In this document: positions 38,856 through 48,850 of the stretch, in pieces
Layout of the letters: each line of letters opens with the position of its first letter
Numbering within the stretch: the first letter of the stretch is position 1
Assembly: GCF_013927005.1 (NCBI RefSeq)
Contig: NZ_CP055930.1
Coordinates: forward strand, 2,852,001 to 2,916,000
Direction of reading: 5' to 3'
Origin: Enterobacter sp. RHBSTW-00175
GTDB lineage: Bacteria > Pseudomonadota > Gammaproteobacteria > Enterobacterales > Enterobacteriaceae
DNA length: 64,000 bases
The notes under the pieces: generated by a model
Database searches by the model: none
The model's input: the letters and a program-made list of their open reading frames with translations, nothing else
What the model was told of the DNA's origin: nothing
Made by a program: the position numbers and the translations under genes

Positions 38856-39721
38856 TGCCTGATAGGGATTAAGAATTCCATCCGCAGATTGATTGGGCGT
38901 TCTTCCGGTTTCACATCACTTGCCGGGTAGTAACGCTCAATGTCCTGACCTTTACGACGATTCAGATTCAGCATTGGCATACAGGTGCCGTAAACGGTCA
39001 GGATAAATTCCTGAACGCCCGTCCCCAGACCTTCATACGTGAACATAACGTACTCGCCACCTTCCAGCACCACGGGTTTAGAGCCCTGGATGTAGCCATT
39101 GGCCATATCCGGCGTTAACGCTGTGGTGTAGAACACTTCCTGCTCGTCGTCTTTTTCCAGGCTTGGATGCGTTTCGTTCAGGCCATACAGCAGTGGAGGA
39201 ATGGCGGGCGCATGGCTCAGGAAATCGCGCCAGAACTGTACGCGCATCTGGTGACGGAACTCGGAAATCTGCTCCAGCGAACATGAATAGCTTTGCGTCG
39301 TCCCAATCAGATGGGTTTCCGGTAGCGTAATGATTTCATATTTAGGCATGGCGAACTCGCCCAGACGCAGCGGCGGACGCATACCAAAAGAGCTCCAGTC
39401 AGGCGAGCGGCGATAGAGCGCTGGCGTTAACGAGAACTGCTTTTTAAAGGCGCGGGTGAAGGTTTGCTGTGAATCAAAGCGATATTGCAGTGCAATATCC
39501 AGAATCGGCCGCGCGGTAAGACGCAGTGCGACAGCAGACTTTGACAGACGACGTGCGCGAATATAAGCACCGATAGCATGACCGGTGACATCCTTGAACA
39601 TCCTTTGCAGATGCCACTTGGAATAGCCTGCTTTTGCCGCCACATTATCCAGTGACAAAGGCTGGTCGAGATGACCTTCCAGCCAGGTAAGCAGATCGCG
39701 AATAATTCCAGCCTGATCCAT
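38852..39721 (-). CDS. rob: Rob, AraC-family regulator of mar/sox/rob regulon
   Basis: A 289-residue regulator (E. coli 289). The N-terminal AraC DNA-binding domain (about 1-105) has AAKAGYSKWHLQRMFKDVTG and ILDIALQYRFDSQQTFTRAFKKQF. The C-terminal GyrI-like domain (about 120-289) binds effectors such as bile salts or dipyridyl. Rob activates acrAB, micF and other tolerance genes. It is divergent from creA over 211 bp. Confidence 0.96.
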   Translation of the reverse strand: MDQAGIIRDLLTWLEGHLDQPLSLDNVAAKAGYSKWHLQRMFKDVTGHAIGAYIRARRLSKSAVALRLTARPILDIALQYRFDSQQTFTRAFKKQFSLTPALYRRSPDWSSFGMRPPLRLGEFAMPKYEIITLPETHLIGTTQSYSCSLEQISEFRHQMRVQFWRDFLSHAPAIPPLLYGLNETHPSLEKDDEQEVFYTTALTPDMANGYIQGSKPVVLEGGEYVMFTYEGLGTGVQEFILTVYGTCMPMLNLNRRKGQDIERYYPASDVKPEERPINLRMEFLIPIRH

Positions 39722-39932
39722 ATACTATCCTCATCCTTAAAACAGCAGGTGCCTGATAACAGGTTAGCGGATAATAGCATTTTTTGATGTTTTAGCATTC
39801 AGTGTTTTTTTTGCTCATTAATGCTTTTTGCCGCACATTATGGGCGAATATATTCTAATCCTGTGATCTTGCTGCATTTTTATCTAACCTGTTGAATAAT
39901 CGCTCAGCGTAATTTTAAAGAATGGTAACAAT
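39722..39932. other. rob-creA intergenic region
   Basis: A 211-bp AT-rich region carrying the divergent promoters. T-rich runs around 39780-39825 are seen, but no site can be named with confidence. Confidence 0.4.
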
Positions 39933-40403
39933 ATGAAATACAAGACATTGATCTTAACCGCCGCCTTGCTGATGGTGGGCCGTGTGGCCCAGGCAGAACA
40001 GATTGGTTCTGTCGATACGGTGTTCAAAATGTTCGGTCCTGACCACAAAATCGTGGTTGAAGCCTTCGATGATCCTGACGTGAAAAACGTCACCTGCTAT
40101 ATCAGTCGGGCGAAAACGGGCGGTATCAAAGGTGGCCTGGGGCTGGCTGAAGATACTTCTGATGCGGCTATTTCGTGTCAGCAGGTTGGCCCGGTCGAGC
40201 TGAGTGATAAAATCAAAAACGGCAAAGCGCAGGGGGATGTGGTGTTCCAGAAACGCACGTCTCTGGTGTTCAAAAAGCTGCAAGTCGTGCGTTTTTATGA
40301 TGCCAAACGCAACACGCTGGCGTACCTGGCGTACTCCGACAAAGTGGTGGAAGGGTCGCCGAAAAATGCGCTGAGCGCAGTGCCGATTATGCCGTGGCAC
40401 TAA
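39933..40403 (+). CDS. creA: CreA, periplasmic protein
   Basis: A 156-residue protein (E. coli 157) of the CreA family. The signal peptide is [21 protein letters not shown] (cleavage about 21). The mature part contains [20 protein letters not shown] and [21 protein letters not shown]. Function is unknown; it heads the creABCD operon and ends 14 bp before creB. Confidence 0.93.
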   Translation: MKYKTLILTAALLMVGRVAQAEQIGSVDTVFKMFGPDHKIVVEAFDDPDVKNVTCYISRAKTGGIKGGLGLAEDTSDAAISCQQVGPVELSDKIKNGKAQGDVVFQKRTSLVFKKLQVVRFYDAKRNTLAYLAYSDKVVEGSPKNALSAVPIMPWH

Positions 40404-40417
40404 TTCAGGGATGAATC

Positions 40418-41107
40418 ATGCAACAACCTGTGGTCTGGCTGGTTGAAGACGAAATCAGCATCGCCGATACGCTTATCTACATGCTCCAGCAGGAAGGATT
40501 CATGGTGAAAGCGTTTGAGCGCGGTTTACCGGTGCTGGAAGAGGCGCGGCGGCAGGTTCCCGCGCTGGCTATTCTGGACGTCGGTCTGCCGGATATCAGC
40601 GGCTTTGAACTGTGTCGCCAGCTACTGGCGCTGCATCCGTCGCTGCCGGTGCTGTTTCTGACGGCACGCAGTGATGAAGTGGACAAACTGCTCGGCCTGG
40701 AAATGGGCGCGGATGACTACGTTGCTAAACCGTTCTCGCCGCGTGAAGTCTGCGCCCGGGTAAGGACTATCCTGCGACGGATGCAAAAATCCGCCGTACC
40801 CTCTGAAATCGTCCGAATCGGGCAGTTCGAGCTGAACGAGCCTGCGGCCCAAATCACCTGGTGCGGAGAGCCTTTGCTGCTGACCCGCTATGAATTCCTG
40901 CTGCTCAAAACGCTGTTGCAGGCACCGGGACGCGTGTTTTCGCGCCAACAGCTCATGGATAAAGTCTGGGGTGATGACGGCGACAGTTTTGATCGTACCG
41001 TAGACACCCACATCAAAACCCTGCGTGCCAAGCTGCGGGCGGTGAATGACGCGCTTTCGCCCATCAGCACCCATCGCGGAATGGGCTACAGTCTGGGGCT
41101 TTATTGA
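40418..41107 (+). CDS. creB: CreB response regulator
   Basis: A 229-residue OmpR-type response regulator. Receiver domain with phosphorylation site D54 (AILDVGLPD) and K at about 107 (YVAKPFSP); winged HTH from about 130 (RYEFLLLKTLLQAPGRVFSR). It activates genes with cre-tags, including creD. The stop TGA shares its last base with the creC ATG. Confidence 0.95.
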   Translation: MQQPVVWLVEDEISIADTLIYMLQQEGFMVKAFERGLPVLEEARRQVPALAILDVGLPDISGFELCRQLLALHPSLPVLFLTARSDEVDKLLGLEMGADDYVAKPFSPREVCARVRTILRRMQKSAVPSEIVRIGQFELNEPAAQITWCGEPLLLTRYEFLLLKTLLQAPGRVFSRQQLMDKVWGDDGDSFDRTVDTHIKTLRAKLRAVNDALSPISTHRGMGYSLGLY

Positions 41108-42531
41108 TGCGTATTGGAATGCGACTGCTGCTTGGGTATTTCCTGATCGTCGCCATCGCCGCATGGTTCGTGCTGTCGATCTTCGTCCAGGAAGTGAAGC
41201 CCGGCGTGCGCAGGGCAACGGAAGGCACTCTGATCGATACCGCGACGCTGCTGGCCGAAGTTGGGCGGGATGATTTGCTCTCGGGTGATGCGCAGCAGGG
41301 AAAACTGGCGCAGGCGTTTTCACAGCTGCATCAGCGGCCTTTTCGGGCCAACATTGGCGGCATTCACAAAGTCCGCAACGAATATCATGTCTACATGACC
41401 GACGCGCAGGGCAGGGTGGTGTTTGATTCCGCCGGTCTGGCCGTAGGGCAAGATTATTCCCGCTGGAACGACGTCTGGCTGACACTTCGTGGCGAATACG
41501 GAGCGCGCAGTACCCAGAGTCACCCAGACGACCCGGAGAGTACGGTGATGTACGTTGCCGCACCGGTCAGGGATCAGGGTAAAATTATCGGCGTGCTCTC
41601 GGTCGGGAAACCGAATATGGCAATGGCTCCCGTGATCCACCGTAGTGAACGGCGGATACTGTGGGCGGGTGGTGCGCTGCTCGGCATTGCGTTGCTGATT
41701 GGTCTGGCGGTGGCATGGTGGATTAACCGTTCGATCGGCACCTTGTCACGCTATGCTGACTCGGTGACCACCGATGCGCCGCTGCCGTTACCCAATCCGG
41801 GCAGCAGTGAACTGCGCAAGCTGGCGCAGGCGCTGGAAAATATGCGCATTCGTCTGGAGGGGAAAAACTACATTGAACACTATGTCCATGCGCTTACTCA
41901 CGAGCTGAAAAGCCCGATTGCCGCCATTCGTGGGGCGGCAGAAATTCTCGCAGAGCAACCGCCGCCACAGGTGGTCGCGCGGTTTATTGATAATATCCTG
42001 GTGCAAAACGCGCGTATGCAGTCGCTGGTTGAAAAGCTGCTCACGCAGGCGCGGCTTGAAAACCGGGTGGAGATTGTGCCGGTGAGTGTCAGTGTCGATA
42101 CGCTGTTTATACGCCTGGCTGACACGCGCACTGCACTGCTGGCGGCGAAAAATATTACGCTTATCTGTGACAACACTTCCCTCAGTGTCGCGGGCGAACC
42201 GGATTTGCTCGAACAGGCGCTGGGCAATTTACTGGATAACGCTATCGATTTTACACCGCCGGGTGGCGTCATTAGTCTTATTGCGCGCGAAGCACAAAAG
42301 CAGGTGCAGCTCATCGTGACCGATAGCGGGAACGGGATCCCGGACTATGCGCTGGCGCGCGTTTTTGAACGCTTCTATTCACTGCCGCGTGACAACGGGC
42401 TGAAGAGTAGCGGGCTGGGGCTGGCATTTGTTCAGGAGGTGGCTCGTCTGCATCAGGGAGAGATAACGTTGCACAATCGGGAAGAGGGAGGCGCTATCGC
42501 AACGCTGACACTTCACCCTCACTTCACATAG
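41107..42531 (+). CDS. creC: CreC sensor histidine kinase
   Basis: A 474-residue inner-membrane kinase (E. coli 474). Two helices (about 5-27 and 187-206) flank a periplasmic sensor region; HAMP follows. The phosphorylated residue is H265 in ALTHELKSPIAA. ATP-binding N, G1 and G2 boxes are LLDNAIDF, VTDSGNGIPD and GLGLAFVQEV. Start and creB stop overlap (TGATG), so they are translationally coupled. CreC responds to carbon source and growth state in E. coli. Confidence 0.95.
   Translation: MRIGMRLLLGYFLIVAIAAWFVLSIFVQEVKPGVRRATEGTLIDTATLLAEVGRDDLLSGDAQQGKLAQAFSQLHQRPFRANIGGIHKVRNEYHVYMTDAQGRVVFDSAGLAVGQDYSRWNDVWLTLRGEYGARSTQSHPDDPESTVMYVAAPVRDQGKIIGVLSVGKPNMAMAPVIHRSERRILWAGGALLGIALLIGLAVAWWINRSIGTLSRYADSVTTDAPLPLPNPGSSELRKLAQALENMRIRLEGKNYIEHYVHALTHELKSPIAAIRGAAEILAEQPPPQVVARFIDNILVQNARMQSLVEKLLTQARLENRVEIVPVSVSVDTLFIRLADTRTALLAAKNITLICDNTSLSVAGEPDLLEQALGNLLDNAIDFTPPGGVISLIAREAQKQVQLIVTDSGNGIPDYALARVFERFYSLPRDNGLKSSGLGLAFVQEVARLHQGEITLHNREEGGAIATLTLHPHFT
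42512..42527 (+). promoter_or_regulatory. cre-tag upstream of creD
   Basis: TTCAC-CCTCAC-TTCAC fits the CreB-binding consensus TTCAC-N6-TTCAC exactly. It overlaps the last codons of creC and lies about 60 bp before the creD start, giving creD its own CreB-controlled promoter. Confidence 0.9.
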
Positions 42532-42587
42532 CTTCAAACTGGCCCCACATAACCTCGTTACGCTCTCTTCATCACAAAGGAGACGTA

Positions 42588-43940
42588 ATGATGAAATCCC
42601 CCCTGTTCTGGAAAGTAAGCACCCTGCTGGGGTGCATCCTGCTGCTGTTAGTTCCGCTGTTTATGGTCAGCAACCTGATTTCGGAGCGCGAGAGCTACCG
42701 CAATGACGTTGAAAATACCCTTCGCCAAAGCACCAGCGGACCACAAAAACTGGTTGGCCCGCTGATTGCCATTCCGGTAACGGAGGTTTTTTACAAGATA
42801 GAAGATGAGAAGCGGGTTGAATACAAGAAAAGTTATCAGCATTTCATTTTGCCGGAGTCCCTGCTTGTTGAAGGCAATCAGCACGTTGAGTCCCGGAGCA
42901 TTGGCATTTATGACGGGCAGATCTGGAATACGGATCTGAAAATCAAAGCGCAATTCTCAACAGAAAAAATGGCGCAGCTGAAAGGGGAAACCATGACCCT
43001 CGGACAGCCATTTATCGTGGTCGGGGTTGGCGATTCTCGCGGAATTGGTACGGTGAGTGTGTCAAAAATTAACGGTGAGACGCTGAGCGTCGAGCCGGGT
43101 TCGGGCGCTTACGGGGCACTTTCCGGTATCCATATACCACTGACGGATAAAGCGCTGGAAGCGAAAACCTTTACGCTGGAGATGTCGCTGAATCTGGCAG
43201 GCACCGGCAGTTTTGCCGTGGTACCGGTAGGTCGTAACAGTGAATTGACGCTCAACAGCAACTGGCCGCATCCGGGATTTATGGGTGATTACCTGCCGGT
43301 TAAGCACAAGATTAGCGAAACGGGTTTCCAGGCGAACTGGCAGAGCAGCTGGTTTGCAAACAATATGGAGAGCTGGTTTAGCGGACAACCGTCACCAGAA
43401 TGGCGCGACATTCCGGCCTTCAGCGTCACGGTTGCCACGCCTGCGGATCAATACCAATTGACCGACCGCGCCGTGAAGTACGCTATTTTACTGATTGTGC
43501 TGACGTTTATGGCCTTCTTTGTCTTCGAAACCTTAACCGGTCTGCGTCTGCATCCGATGCAGTACCTGCTGGTGGGGCTCTCACTGGTGCTGTTCTATCT
43601 GGTGCTGCTTGCATTGTCTGAGCATGTTGGGTTTGCCCCCGCATGGATTATTGCAAGCCTGGTTGGTGCGGCGATGAACGGGATGTATTTGCAGGCGGTA
43701 CTGAAAAGCTGGCAGAGAAGTGGCATGTTTGTCCTGGCATTGCTGGGGCTGGATATGGTGATGTGGTTCCTGCTGCGTTCAGAGGACAGCGCGCTGCTGC
43801 TGGGGTCTGCGGTTCTGGCGCTCGCGCTGTTTGCAGTGATGTACCTGACGCGCCACTTCGACTGGTACTCGCTCTCTCAGCCTAAGCGTCCAAAGTCGCC
43901 CGTAGAGCCGGATGATGAAGAAATGCGAATCTGGAAATAA
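42588..43940 (+). CDS. creD: CreD inner-membrane protein
   Basis: A 450-residue membrane protein (E. coli 450). An N-terminal helix (about 10-30) precedes a large periplasmic domain (about 31-300, including STSGPQKLVGPLIAIPVTE). Five or six helices fill about 305-425. The tail is EPDDEEMRIWK. Its role is unclear; overexpression alters colicin E2 tolerance and envelope integrity. An ATG directly before could also be used (MMKSP). Confidence 0.93.
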   Translation: MMKSPLFWKVSTLLGCILLLLVPLFMVSNLISERESYRNDVENTLRQSTSGPQKLVGPLIAIPVTEVFYKIEDEKRVEYKKSYQHFILPESLLVEGNQHVESRSIGIYDGQIWNTDLKIKAQFSTEKMAQLKGETMTLGQPFIVVGVGDSRGIGTVSVSKINGETLSVEPGSGAYGALSGIHIPLTDKALEAKTFTLEMSLNLAGTGSFAVVPVGRNSELTLNSNWPHPGFMGDYLPVKHKISETGFQANWQSSWFANNMESWFSGQPSPEWRDIPAFSVTVATPADQYQLTDRAVKYAILLIVLTFMAFFVFETLTGLRLHPMQYLLVGLSLVLFYLVLLALSEHVGFAPAWIIASLVGAAMNGMYLQAVLKSWQRSGMFVLALLGLDMVMWFLLRSEDSALLLGSAVLALALFAVMYLTRHFDWYSLSQPKRPKSPVEPDDEEMRIWK

Positions 43941-43969
43941 AAAAAACGGCGCGTTAAGCGCCGTTTTTT
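43941..43969. terminator. Bidirectional terminator between creD and arcA
   Basis: A perfect 12-bp stem, AAAAAACGGCGC / GCGCCGTTTTTT, with loop GTTAA. The symmetric A and T runs allow it to work from both sides for the convergent genes. Confidence 0.92.
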
Positions 43970-43987
43970 AATGCGTTATGTACAGGA

Positions 43988-44704
43988 TCACTCCTGCAAG
44001 TCACCGCAGAAGCGATAGCCTTCGCCATGGATGGTGGCGATGATTTCCGGTGTATCTGGCGTTGATTCGAAGTGTTTACGAATACGACGGATAGTCACAT
44101 CGACGGTACGGTCATGAGGCTTCAGCTCGCGACCAGTCATTTTCTTCAGCAGCTCAGCACGGGACTGGATCTTGCCTGGGTTTTCGCAGAAGTGCAGCAT
44201 GGCGCGGAATTCACTGCGCGGCAGCTTGTACTGCTCACCGTTCGGGCTAATCAGTGAACGGCTGTTGATATCGAGTTCCCAGCCATTAAATTTGTAGCTG
44301 TCTACGCTACGACGCTCTTCACTGACCGTACCCAGGTTCATGGTGCGGGACAGCAGGTTGCGTGCACGAATGGTTAACTCGCGAGGATTAAACGGTTTGG
44401 TGATATAGTCATCCGCACCGATTTCCAGGCCAAGAATTTTATCAACTTCGTTGTCACGGCCTGTCAGGAACATCAACGCAACGTTCGCCTGTTCACGCAG
44501 TTCGCGCGCCAGAAGAAGGCCGTTTTTGCCCGGCAGGTTGATATCCATAATGACCAGATTGATATCATTTTCAGAAAGGATCTGATGCATCTCTGCGCCA
44601 TCGGTCGCTTCAAAGACATCGTAGCCTTCTGCTTCGAAAATGCTCTTTAACGTGTTGCGTGTTACCAACTCGTCTTCAACGATAAGAATGTGCGGGGTCT
44701 GCAT
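43988..44704 (-). CDS. arcA: ArcA response regulator
   Basis: A 238-residue OmpR-type regulator (E. coli 238) of the aerobic/anaerobic switch, phosphorylated by ArcB. Phosphorylation site D54 is in [12 protein letters not shown]; the winged HTH is at about 135-235 with [19 protein letters not shown] and [15 protein letters not shown] long conserved leader with an FNR box lies upstream. Confidence 0.98.
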   Translation of the reverse strand: MQTPHILIVEDELVTRNTLKSIFEAEGYDVFEATDGAEMHQILSENDINLVIMDINLPGKNGLLLARELREQANVALMFLTGRDNEVDKILGLEIGADDYITKPFNPRELTIRARNLLSRTMNLGTVSEERRSVDSYKFNGWELDINSRSLISPNGEQYKLPRSEFRAMLHFCENPGKIQSRAELLKKMTGRELKPHDRTVDVTIRRIRKHFESTPDTPEIIATIHGEGYRFCGDLQE

Positions 44705-44799
44705 GTTTGCTACCTAAATTGCCAACTAAATCGAAACAGGAAGTACAAAAGTCCCTGACCTGCCTGATGCATGTCGCAAATTAACATGACCGGCCTAAC

Positions 44800-44940
44800 G
44801 TGACTAAAGTACGTAATTGCGTTCTTGATGCACTTTCCATCAACGTCAACAACATCATTAGCTTGGTCGTGGGTACTTTCCCTTTGGACCCGACAGTGTC
44901 AAAAACGGCTGTCATCCTAACCATTTTAACAGCAACATAA
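44800..44940 (+). CDS. yjjY: YjjY small protein, antisense to the arcA leader
   Basis: A 46-codon ORF starting at GTG whose translation, beginning VTKVRNCVLDALSINVNN and ending TAVILTILTAT, matches the 46-residue E. coli YjjY almost residue for residue. It lies opposite the arcA 5' leader. It has no clear ribosome-binding site. Conservation may reflect either a real small protein or constraint on the arcA leader on the other strand. Confidence 0.6.
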   Translation: MTKVRNCVLDALSINVNNIISLVVGTFPLDPTVSKTAVILTILTAT

Positions 44941-45339
44941 CAGGCTAAGTGACACCGGACACCCAATAAAACTACGCTTCGTTGACATATATCAAGTTCA
45001 ATTGTAGCACGTTAACAGTTTGATGAAATCATCGTATCTGAATGCTAGCCTTTGTCACAATTTTTCAATAAACCAACTAGTTGCGGACATTGATTGATAA
45101 ACAACACGAATCCAATCATTAAAGGGTATTCACACGGCCATTATCATTACAAAACATAAGGATAAGAGGGTTCTGTTAACATTCTAACTGATTGTTCAGT
45201 CACAAAATAGTTTAGCGATTTTAATTTGTTAAGAAACGCTATTTCGGTGATTTGTGTTGCAAATTTGTAAATTCGTGCTGCGTAATATGTTGAAGTGCAT
45301 CACATTTTTACCCGCTAACTGATTAAAAAGAGAGCATAA
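44941..45339. promoter_or_regulatory. arcA/yjtD control region with FNR box
   Basis: A 399-bp AT-rich stretch without a gene. At 44982-44995 TTGAC-ATAT-ATCAA is a near-perfect FNR box (TTGAT-N4-ATCAA), fitting the known FNR activation of arcA under oxygen limitation. It lies about 280 bp before the arcA start, implying a long leader. The yjtD promoter is expected near 45220-45310, but its elements are not distinct by eye. The yjtD ribosome-binding site is AAAGAGAG. Confidence 0.65.
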
Positions 45340-46026
45340 ATGCATCTTTCGATTGTGCTGGTAGCTCCAGCAAGAGCTGAAAATATAGGCGCTGCGGCGC
45401 GTGCCATGAAGACCATGGGTTTTACCGATTTGCGTATCGTGGACAGCACGGCGTACCTGGAACCCGCAACGCGCTGGGTCGCACATGGTTCAGGCGATAT
45501 CATCGATAATATAACGACTTACGACACGCTGGCGGATGCGCTGCACGATATTTCCTTTACCGTTGCGACCACCGCGCGCAGCCGGGCGAAGTTCCATTAC
45601 TACGCGACACCTGCCGAACTGGTGCCATTACTGGCTGAAAAAAGCGAATGGCTGACGAAAGCGGCGCTGGTATTTGGCCGTGAAGATTCGGGCTTAACCA
45701 ACGAAGAGCTGGAGCTGGCCGATGTCCTGACCGGTGTTCCTATGGTTGCCGATTATCCATCGTTGAATTTAGGGCAGGCGGTGATGGTCTACTGCTATCA
45801 ATTAGCATCCTTAATGCAAACCACTCCTGCTCAGATAACGGGCACAGATGAAAATCAGCTGGTGGCGTTACGCGCCCGTTTGCAGAATTTGTTAACGGCG
45901 CTGAACGTGGCTGACGATCAAAAAATGGCTGACTGGTTGCATCAGCGCCTGGGGCGTCTTGAGCAGCGAGACACGGCAATGTTGCACCGATTACTGCACG
46001 ACATTGAAAAAAAATTGACCGAATAA
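45340..46026 (+). CDS. yjtD: YjtD, TrmJ-like SPOUT RNA methyltransferase
   Basis: A 228-residue SPOUT-fold methyltransferase (E. coli 228). The N-terminal APARAENIGAAARAMKTMGF and the SAM-knot parts VFGREDSGLTNEEL and YPSLNLGQAVMVYCYQ are TrmH/TrmJ signatures. The RNA target is not established. Between arcA and thrL as in E. coli. A 7-bp hairpin (CGCCATA/TATGGCG, 46032-46054) lies just after the stop and has few T residues. Confidence 0.93.
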   Translation: MHLSIVLVAPARAENIGAAARAMKTMGFTDLRIVDSTAYLEPATRWVAHGSGDIIDNITTYDTLADALHDISFTVATTARSRAKFHYYATPAELVPLLAEKSEWLTKAALVFGREDSGLTNEELELADVLTGVPMVADYPSLNLGQAVMVYCYQLASLMQTTPAQITGTDENQLVALRARLQNLLTALNVADDQKMADWLHQRLGRLEQRDTAMLHRLLHDIEKKLTE

Positions 46027-46237
46027 AATACCGCCATAAGTTTTTAATATGGCGAAATTGACTAATATCATGGGTTGTGTTTGGGTGATTCGGATGAAAA
46101 TAAATCTGCAAGCAGCGGGAGATGAGAGTGTCCCGAATTGTGATCAAATTAAAAATTCATTGACTTAAGGTGCCCGATCCTTTAACCCTAAAAGAATACA
46201 GCACAGACAGATAATAATTACAGAGTACACAACATCC

Positions 46238-46306
46238 ATGAAACGCATCAGCATCACTACTATTACCACAACCATCATCATTACCACAGGTAACGATGCG
46301 GGCTGA
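46238..46306 (+). CDS. thrL: thr operon leader peptide
   Basis: A 22-residue peptide, MKRISITTITTTIIITTGND then AG. It has 7 threonine and 6 isoleucine codons, which the ribosome uses to sense charged Thr- and Ile-tRNA. The E. coli peptide has 21 residues with 8 Thr and 4 Ile. It ends 19 bp before the attenuator stem. Confidence 0.95.
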   Translation: MKRISITTITTTIIITTGNDAG

Positions 46307-46324
46307 CGCGTACAGGAAAAACAG

Positions 46325-46361
46325 AAAAAAGCCCGCACCTAAACAGTGCGGGCTTTTTTTT
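46325..46361 (+). terminator. thr attenuator
   Basis: AAAAAAGCCCGCAC - CTAAACA - GTGCGGGCTTTTTT: a perfect stem with a run of eight T residues, 26 bp before the thrA start. It ends transcription when Thr- and Ile-tRNA are well charged. Confidence 0.95.
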
Positions 46362-46386
46362 CGGCTAAAGATCATGAGGTAATTCC

Positions 46387-48849
46387 ATGCGAGTGTTGAA
46401 GTTCGGCGGTACATCAGTGGCAAATGCAGAACGTTTTCTGCGTGTTGCCGATATCCTGGAAAGCAACGCCAGGCAGGGGCAGGTAGCAACCGTGCTCTCT
46501 GCCCCGGCGAAAATCACGAATCACCTGGTGGCGATGATTGAAAAAACCATCGGTGGCCAGGATGCACTCCCGAACATAAGTGACGCAGAGCGGATCTTCG
46601 CCGAGCTGCTTCAGGGGTTGGCAGATGCTCAGCCTGGCTTCCCGCTCGCGCAGCTGAAAGCCTTTGTCGAACATGAATTTGCCCAGATCAAACACGTCCT
46701 GCACGGTATCAGCCTGCTGGGTCAGTGCCCGGATGGCATCAATGCGGCGTTAATCTGCCGCGGTGAGAAGCTCTCCATCGCCATCATGGCGGGCCTGCTG
46801 GAAGCGCGCGGTCATAACGTCACCGTTATCGACCCGGTCGAAAAACTGCTGGCAGTAGGTCATTACCTCGAATCGACTGTTGATATTGCCGAATCTACCC
46901 GCCGTATTGCCGCGAGCAAAATTCCGTCTGACCACATGATCCTGATGGCCGGCTTCACCGCCGGGAACGAGAAGGGCGAGCTGGTGGTTCTGGGACGTAA
47001 CGGCTCGGACTACTCTGCTGCCGTGCTGGCAGCCTGTTTACGCGCCGACTGTTGCGAAATCTGGACTGACGTCGACGGCGTGTATACCTGCGACCCGCGC
47101 CAGGTCCCTGATGCCAGGTTGTTGAAATCGATGTCGTATCAGGAAGCCATGGAGCTGTCTTACTTCGGTGCTAAAGTGCTTCACCCACGTACCATCTCTC
47201 CGATTGCCCAGTTCCAGATCCCTTGCCTGATTAAAAATACCGGTAATCCGCAAGCGCCAGGCACACTGATTGGCGCCAGCACTGATGAAGACGGCCTGCC
47301 GGTGAAAGGCATTTCTAATCTGAATAACATGGCGATGTTTAGCGTGTCTGGCCCGGGCATGAAAGGCATGGTTGGCATGGCGGCCCGTGTGTTCGCGGCA
47401 ATGTCCCGCAATGGCATTTCCGTTGTGCTGATCACCCAATCCTCTTCCGAGTACAGCATCAGCTTCTGCGTACCTCAGGGCGACTGCCTGCGCGCTCGTC
47501 GTGCGCTGGAAGACGAATTCTATCTGGAGCTGAAAGAAGAGTTGCTGGAGCCGCTGTCCATTCAGGAGCGTCTGGCGATCATCTCTGTGGTGGGTGACGG
47601 GATGCGCACCCTGCGCGGTATTTCTGCCAAATTCTTTGCGGCGCTGGCGCGCGCCAATATCAACATCGTGGCGATTGCCCAGGGCTCGTCCGAGCGTTCC
47701 ATCTCCGTGGTGGTTGATAATGATGACGCTACCACCGGCGTTCGCGTTGTCCACCAGATGCTGTTCAACACCGACCAGGTGATTGAGCTGTTCCTGATTG
47801 GCGTGGGCGGTGTCGGCGGCGCGCTGCTGGAGCAGGTAAAGCGCCAGCAGGCATGGCTAAAGAAGAAGCATATTGATTTGCGCGTGTGCGGTATCGCGAA
47901 CTCGAAAGCGCTGCTGACCAACGTCCACGGCCTGAATCTGGAAAACTGGCAGGGGGAGCTGAGTGATGCGAAAGAGCCTTTCAACCTGGGGCGGCTTATC
48001 CGTCTGGTGAAAGAGTATCACCTGTTAAACCCGGTGATTGTTGACTGTACCTCTAACCAGGCCGTAGCGGATCAATACGCTGACTTCCTGCGAGAAGGGT
48101 TCCACGTGGTAACGCCGAACAAAAAGGCCAACACCTCGTCAATGAATTATTACCATCAGCTGCGTCTGGCGGCGAGCAAATCACGCCGCAAGTTCCTTTA
48201 CGACACCAACGTTGGCGCAGGGCTGCCGGTTATCGAGAACCTGCAAAACTTGCTGAACGCCGGTGATGAACTGCAACGTTTCTCTGGCATTCTTTCTGGC
48301 TCGTTGTCGTTTATCTTCGGTAAGCTGGATGAAGGGATGAGCTTGTCGGAAGCGACGCGTGCGGCACGTGAGCTGGGCTACACCGAGCCGGATCCACGCG
48401 ATGATCTTTCCGGGATGGACGTGGCGCGTAAGCTGCTGATCCTGGCGCGTGAAACCGGACGCGAGCTGGAACTTTCGGATATCGTGATTGAACCGGTTTT
48501 GCCGGCAGAGTTTGATGACAGCGGCGATGTCAGCACCTTTATGGCCCGTCTGCCGCAGCTTGACGATGCATTTGCTGCACGTGTTGCGAAAGCCCGTGAT
48601 GAAGGTAAGGTATTGCGCTATGTTGGTAACATTGAGGATGACGGCGTTTGCCGTGTGAAGATTGCTGAAGTGGATGGCAACGATCCGCTGTTCAAAGTCA
48701 AAAACGGCGAGAACGCCCTGGCGTTTTACAGCCACTATTATCAGCCATTACCGTTGGTGCTTCGCGGTTATGGCGCGGGGAACGATGTCACAGCTGCGGG
48801 TGTATTTGCCGACCTGCTTCGTACCCTGTCATGGAAGTTAGGAGTTTAA
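46387..48849 (+). CDS. thrA: Aspartokinase I / homoserine dehydrogenase I
   Basis: An 820-residue bifunctional enzyme (E. coli 820), first and third steps of threonine synthesis. Aspartokinase domain about 1-250 ([36 protein letters not shown] region); two ACT domains for threonine feedback about 310-460 ([30 protein letters not shown]). Homoserine dehydrogenase from about 465, with NAD(P) motif [12 protein letters not shown] and VTPNKKANT. Confidence 0.97.
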   Translation: MRVLKFGGTSVANAERFLRVADILESNARQGQVATVLSAPAKITNHLVAMIEKTIGGQDALPNISDAERIFAELLQGLADAQPGFPLAQLKAFVEHEFAQIKHVLHGISLLGQCPDGINAALICRGEKLSIAIMAGLLEARGHNVTVIDPVEKLLAVGHYLESTVDIAESTRRIAASKIPSDHMILMAGFTAGNEKGELVVLGRNGSDYSAAVLAACLRADCCEIWTDVDGVYTCDPRQVPDARLLKSMSYQEAMELSYFGAKVLHPRTISPIAQFQIPCLIKNTGNPQAPGTLIGASTDEDGLPVKGISNLNNMAMFSVSGPGMKGMVGMAARVFAAMSRNGISVVLITQSSSEYSISFCVPQGDCLRARRALEDEFYLELKEELLEPLSIQERLAIISVVGDGMRTLRGISAKFFAALARANINIVAIAQGSSERSISVVVDNDDATTGVRVVHQMLFNTDQVIELFLIGVGGVGGALLEQVKRQQAWLKKKHIDLRVCGIANSKALLTNVHGLNLENWQGELSDAKEPFNLGRLIRLVKEYHLLNPVIVDCTSNQAVADQYADFLREGFHVVTPNKKANTSSMNYYHQLRLAASKSRRKFLYDTNVGAGLPVIENLQNLLNAGDELQRFSGILSGSLSFIFGKLDEGMSLSEATRAARELGYTEPDPRDDLSGMDVARKLLILARETGRELELSDIVIEPVLPAEFDDSGDVSTFMARLPQLDDAFAARVAKARDEGKVLRYVGNIEDDGVCRVKIAEVDGNDPLFKVKNGENALAFYSHYYQPLPLVLRGYGAGNDVTAAGVFADLLRTLSWKLGV

Positions 48850-48850
48850 C

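Noticed and set aside
46032..46054. 7-bp hairpin after yjtD as an intrinsic terminator
   Set aside because: The stem is short and AT-containing and lacks a T run; left only as a remark in the yjtD entry.
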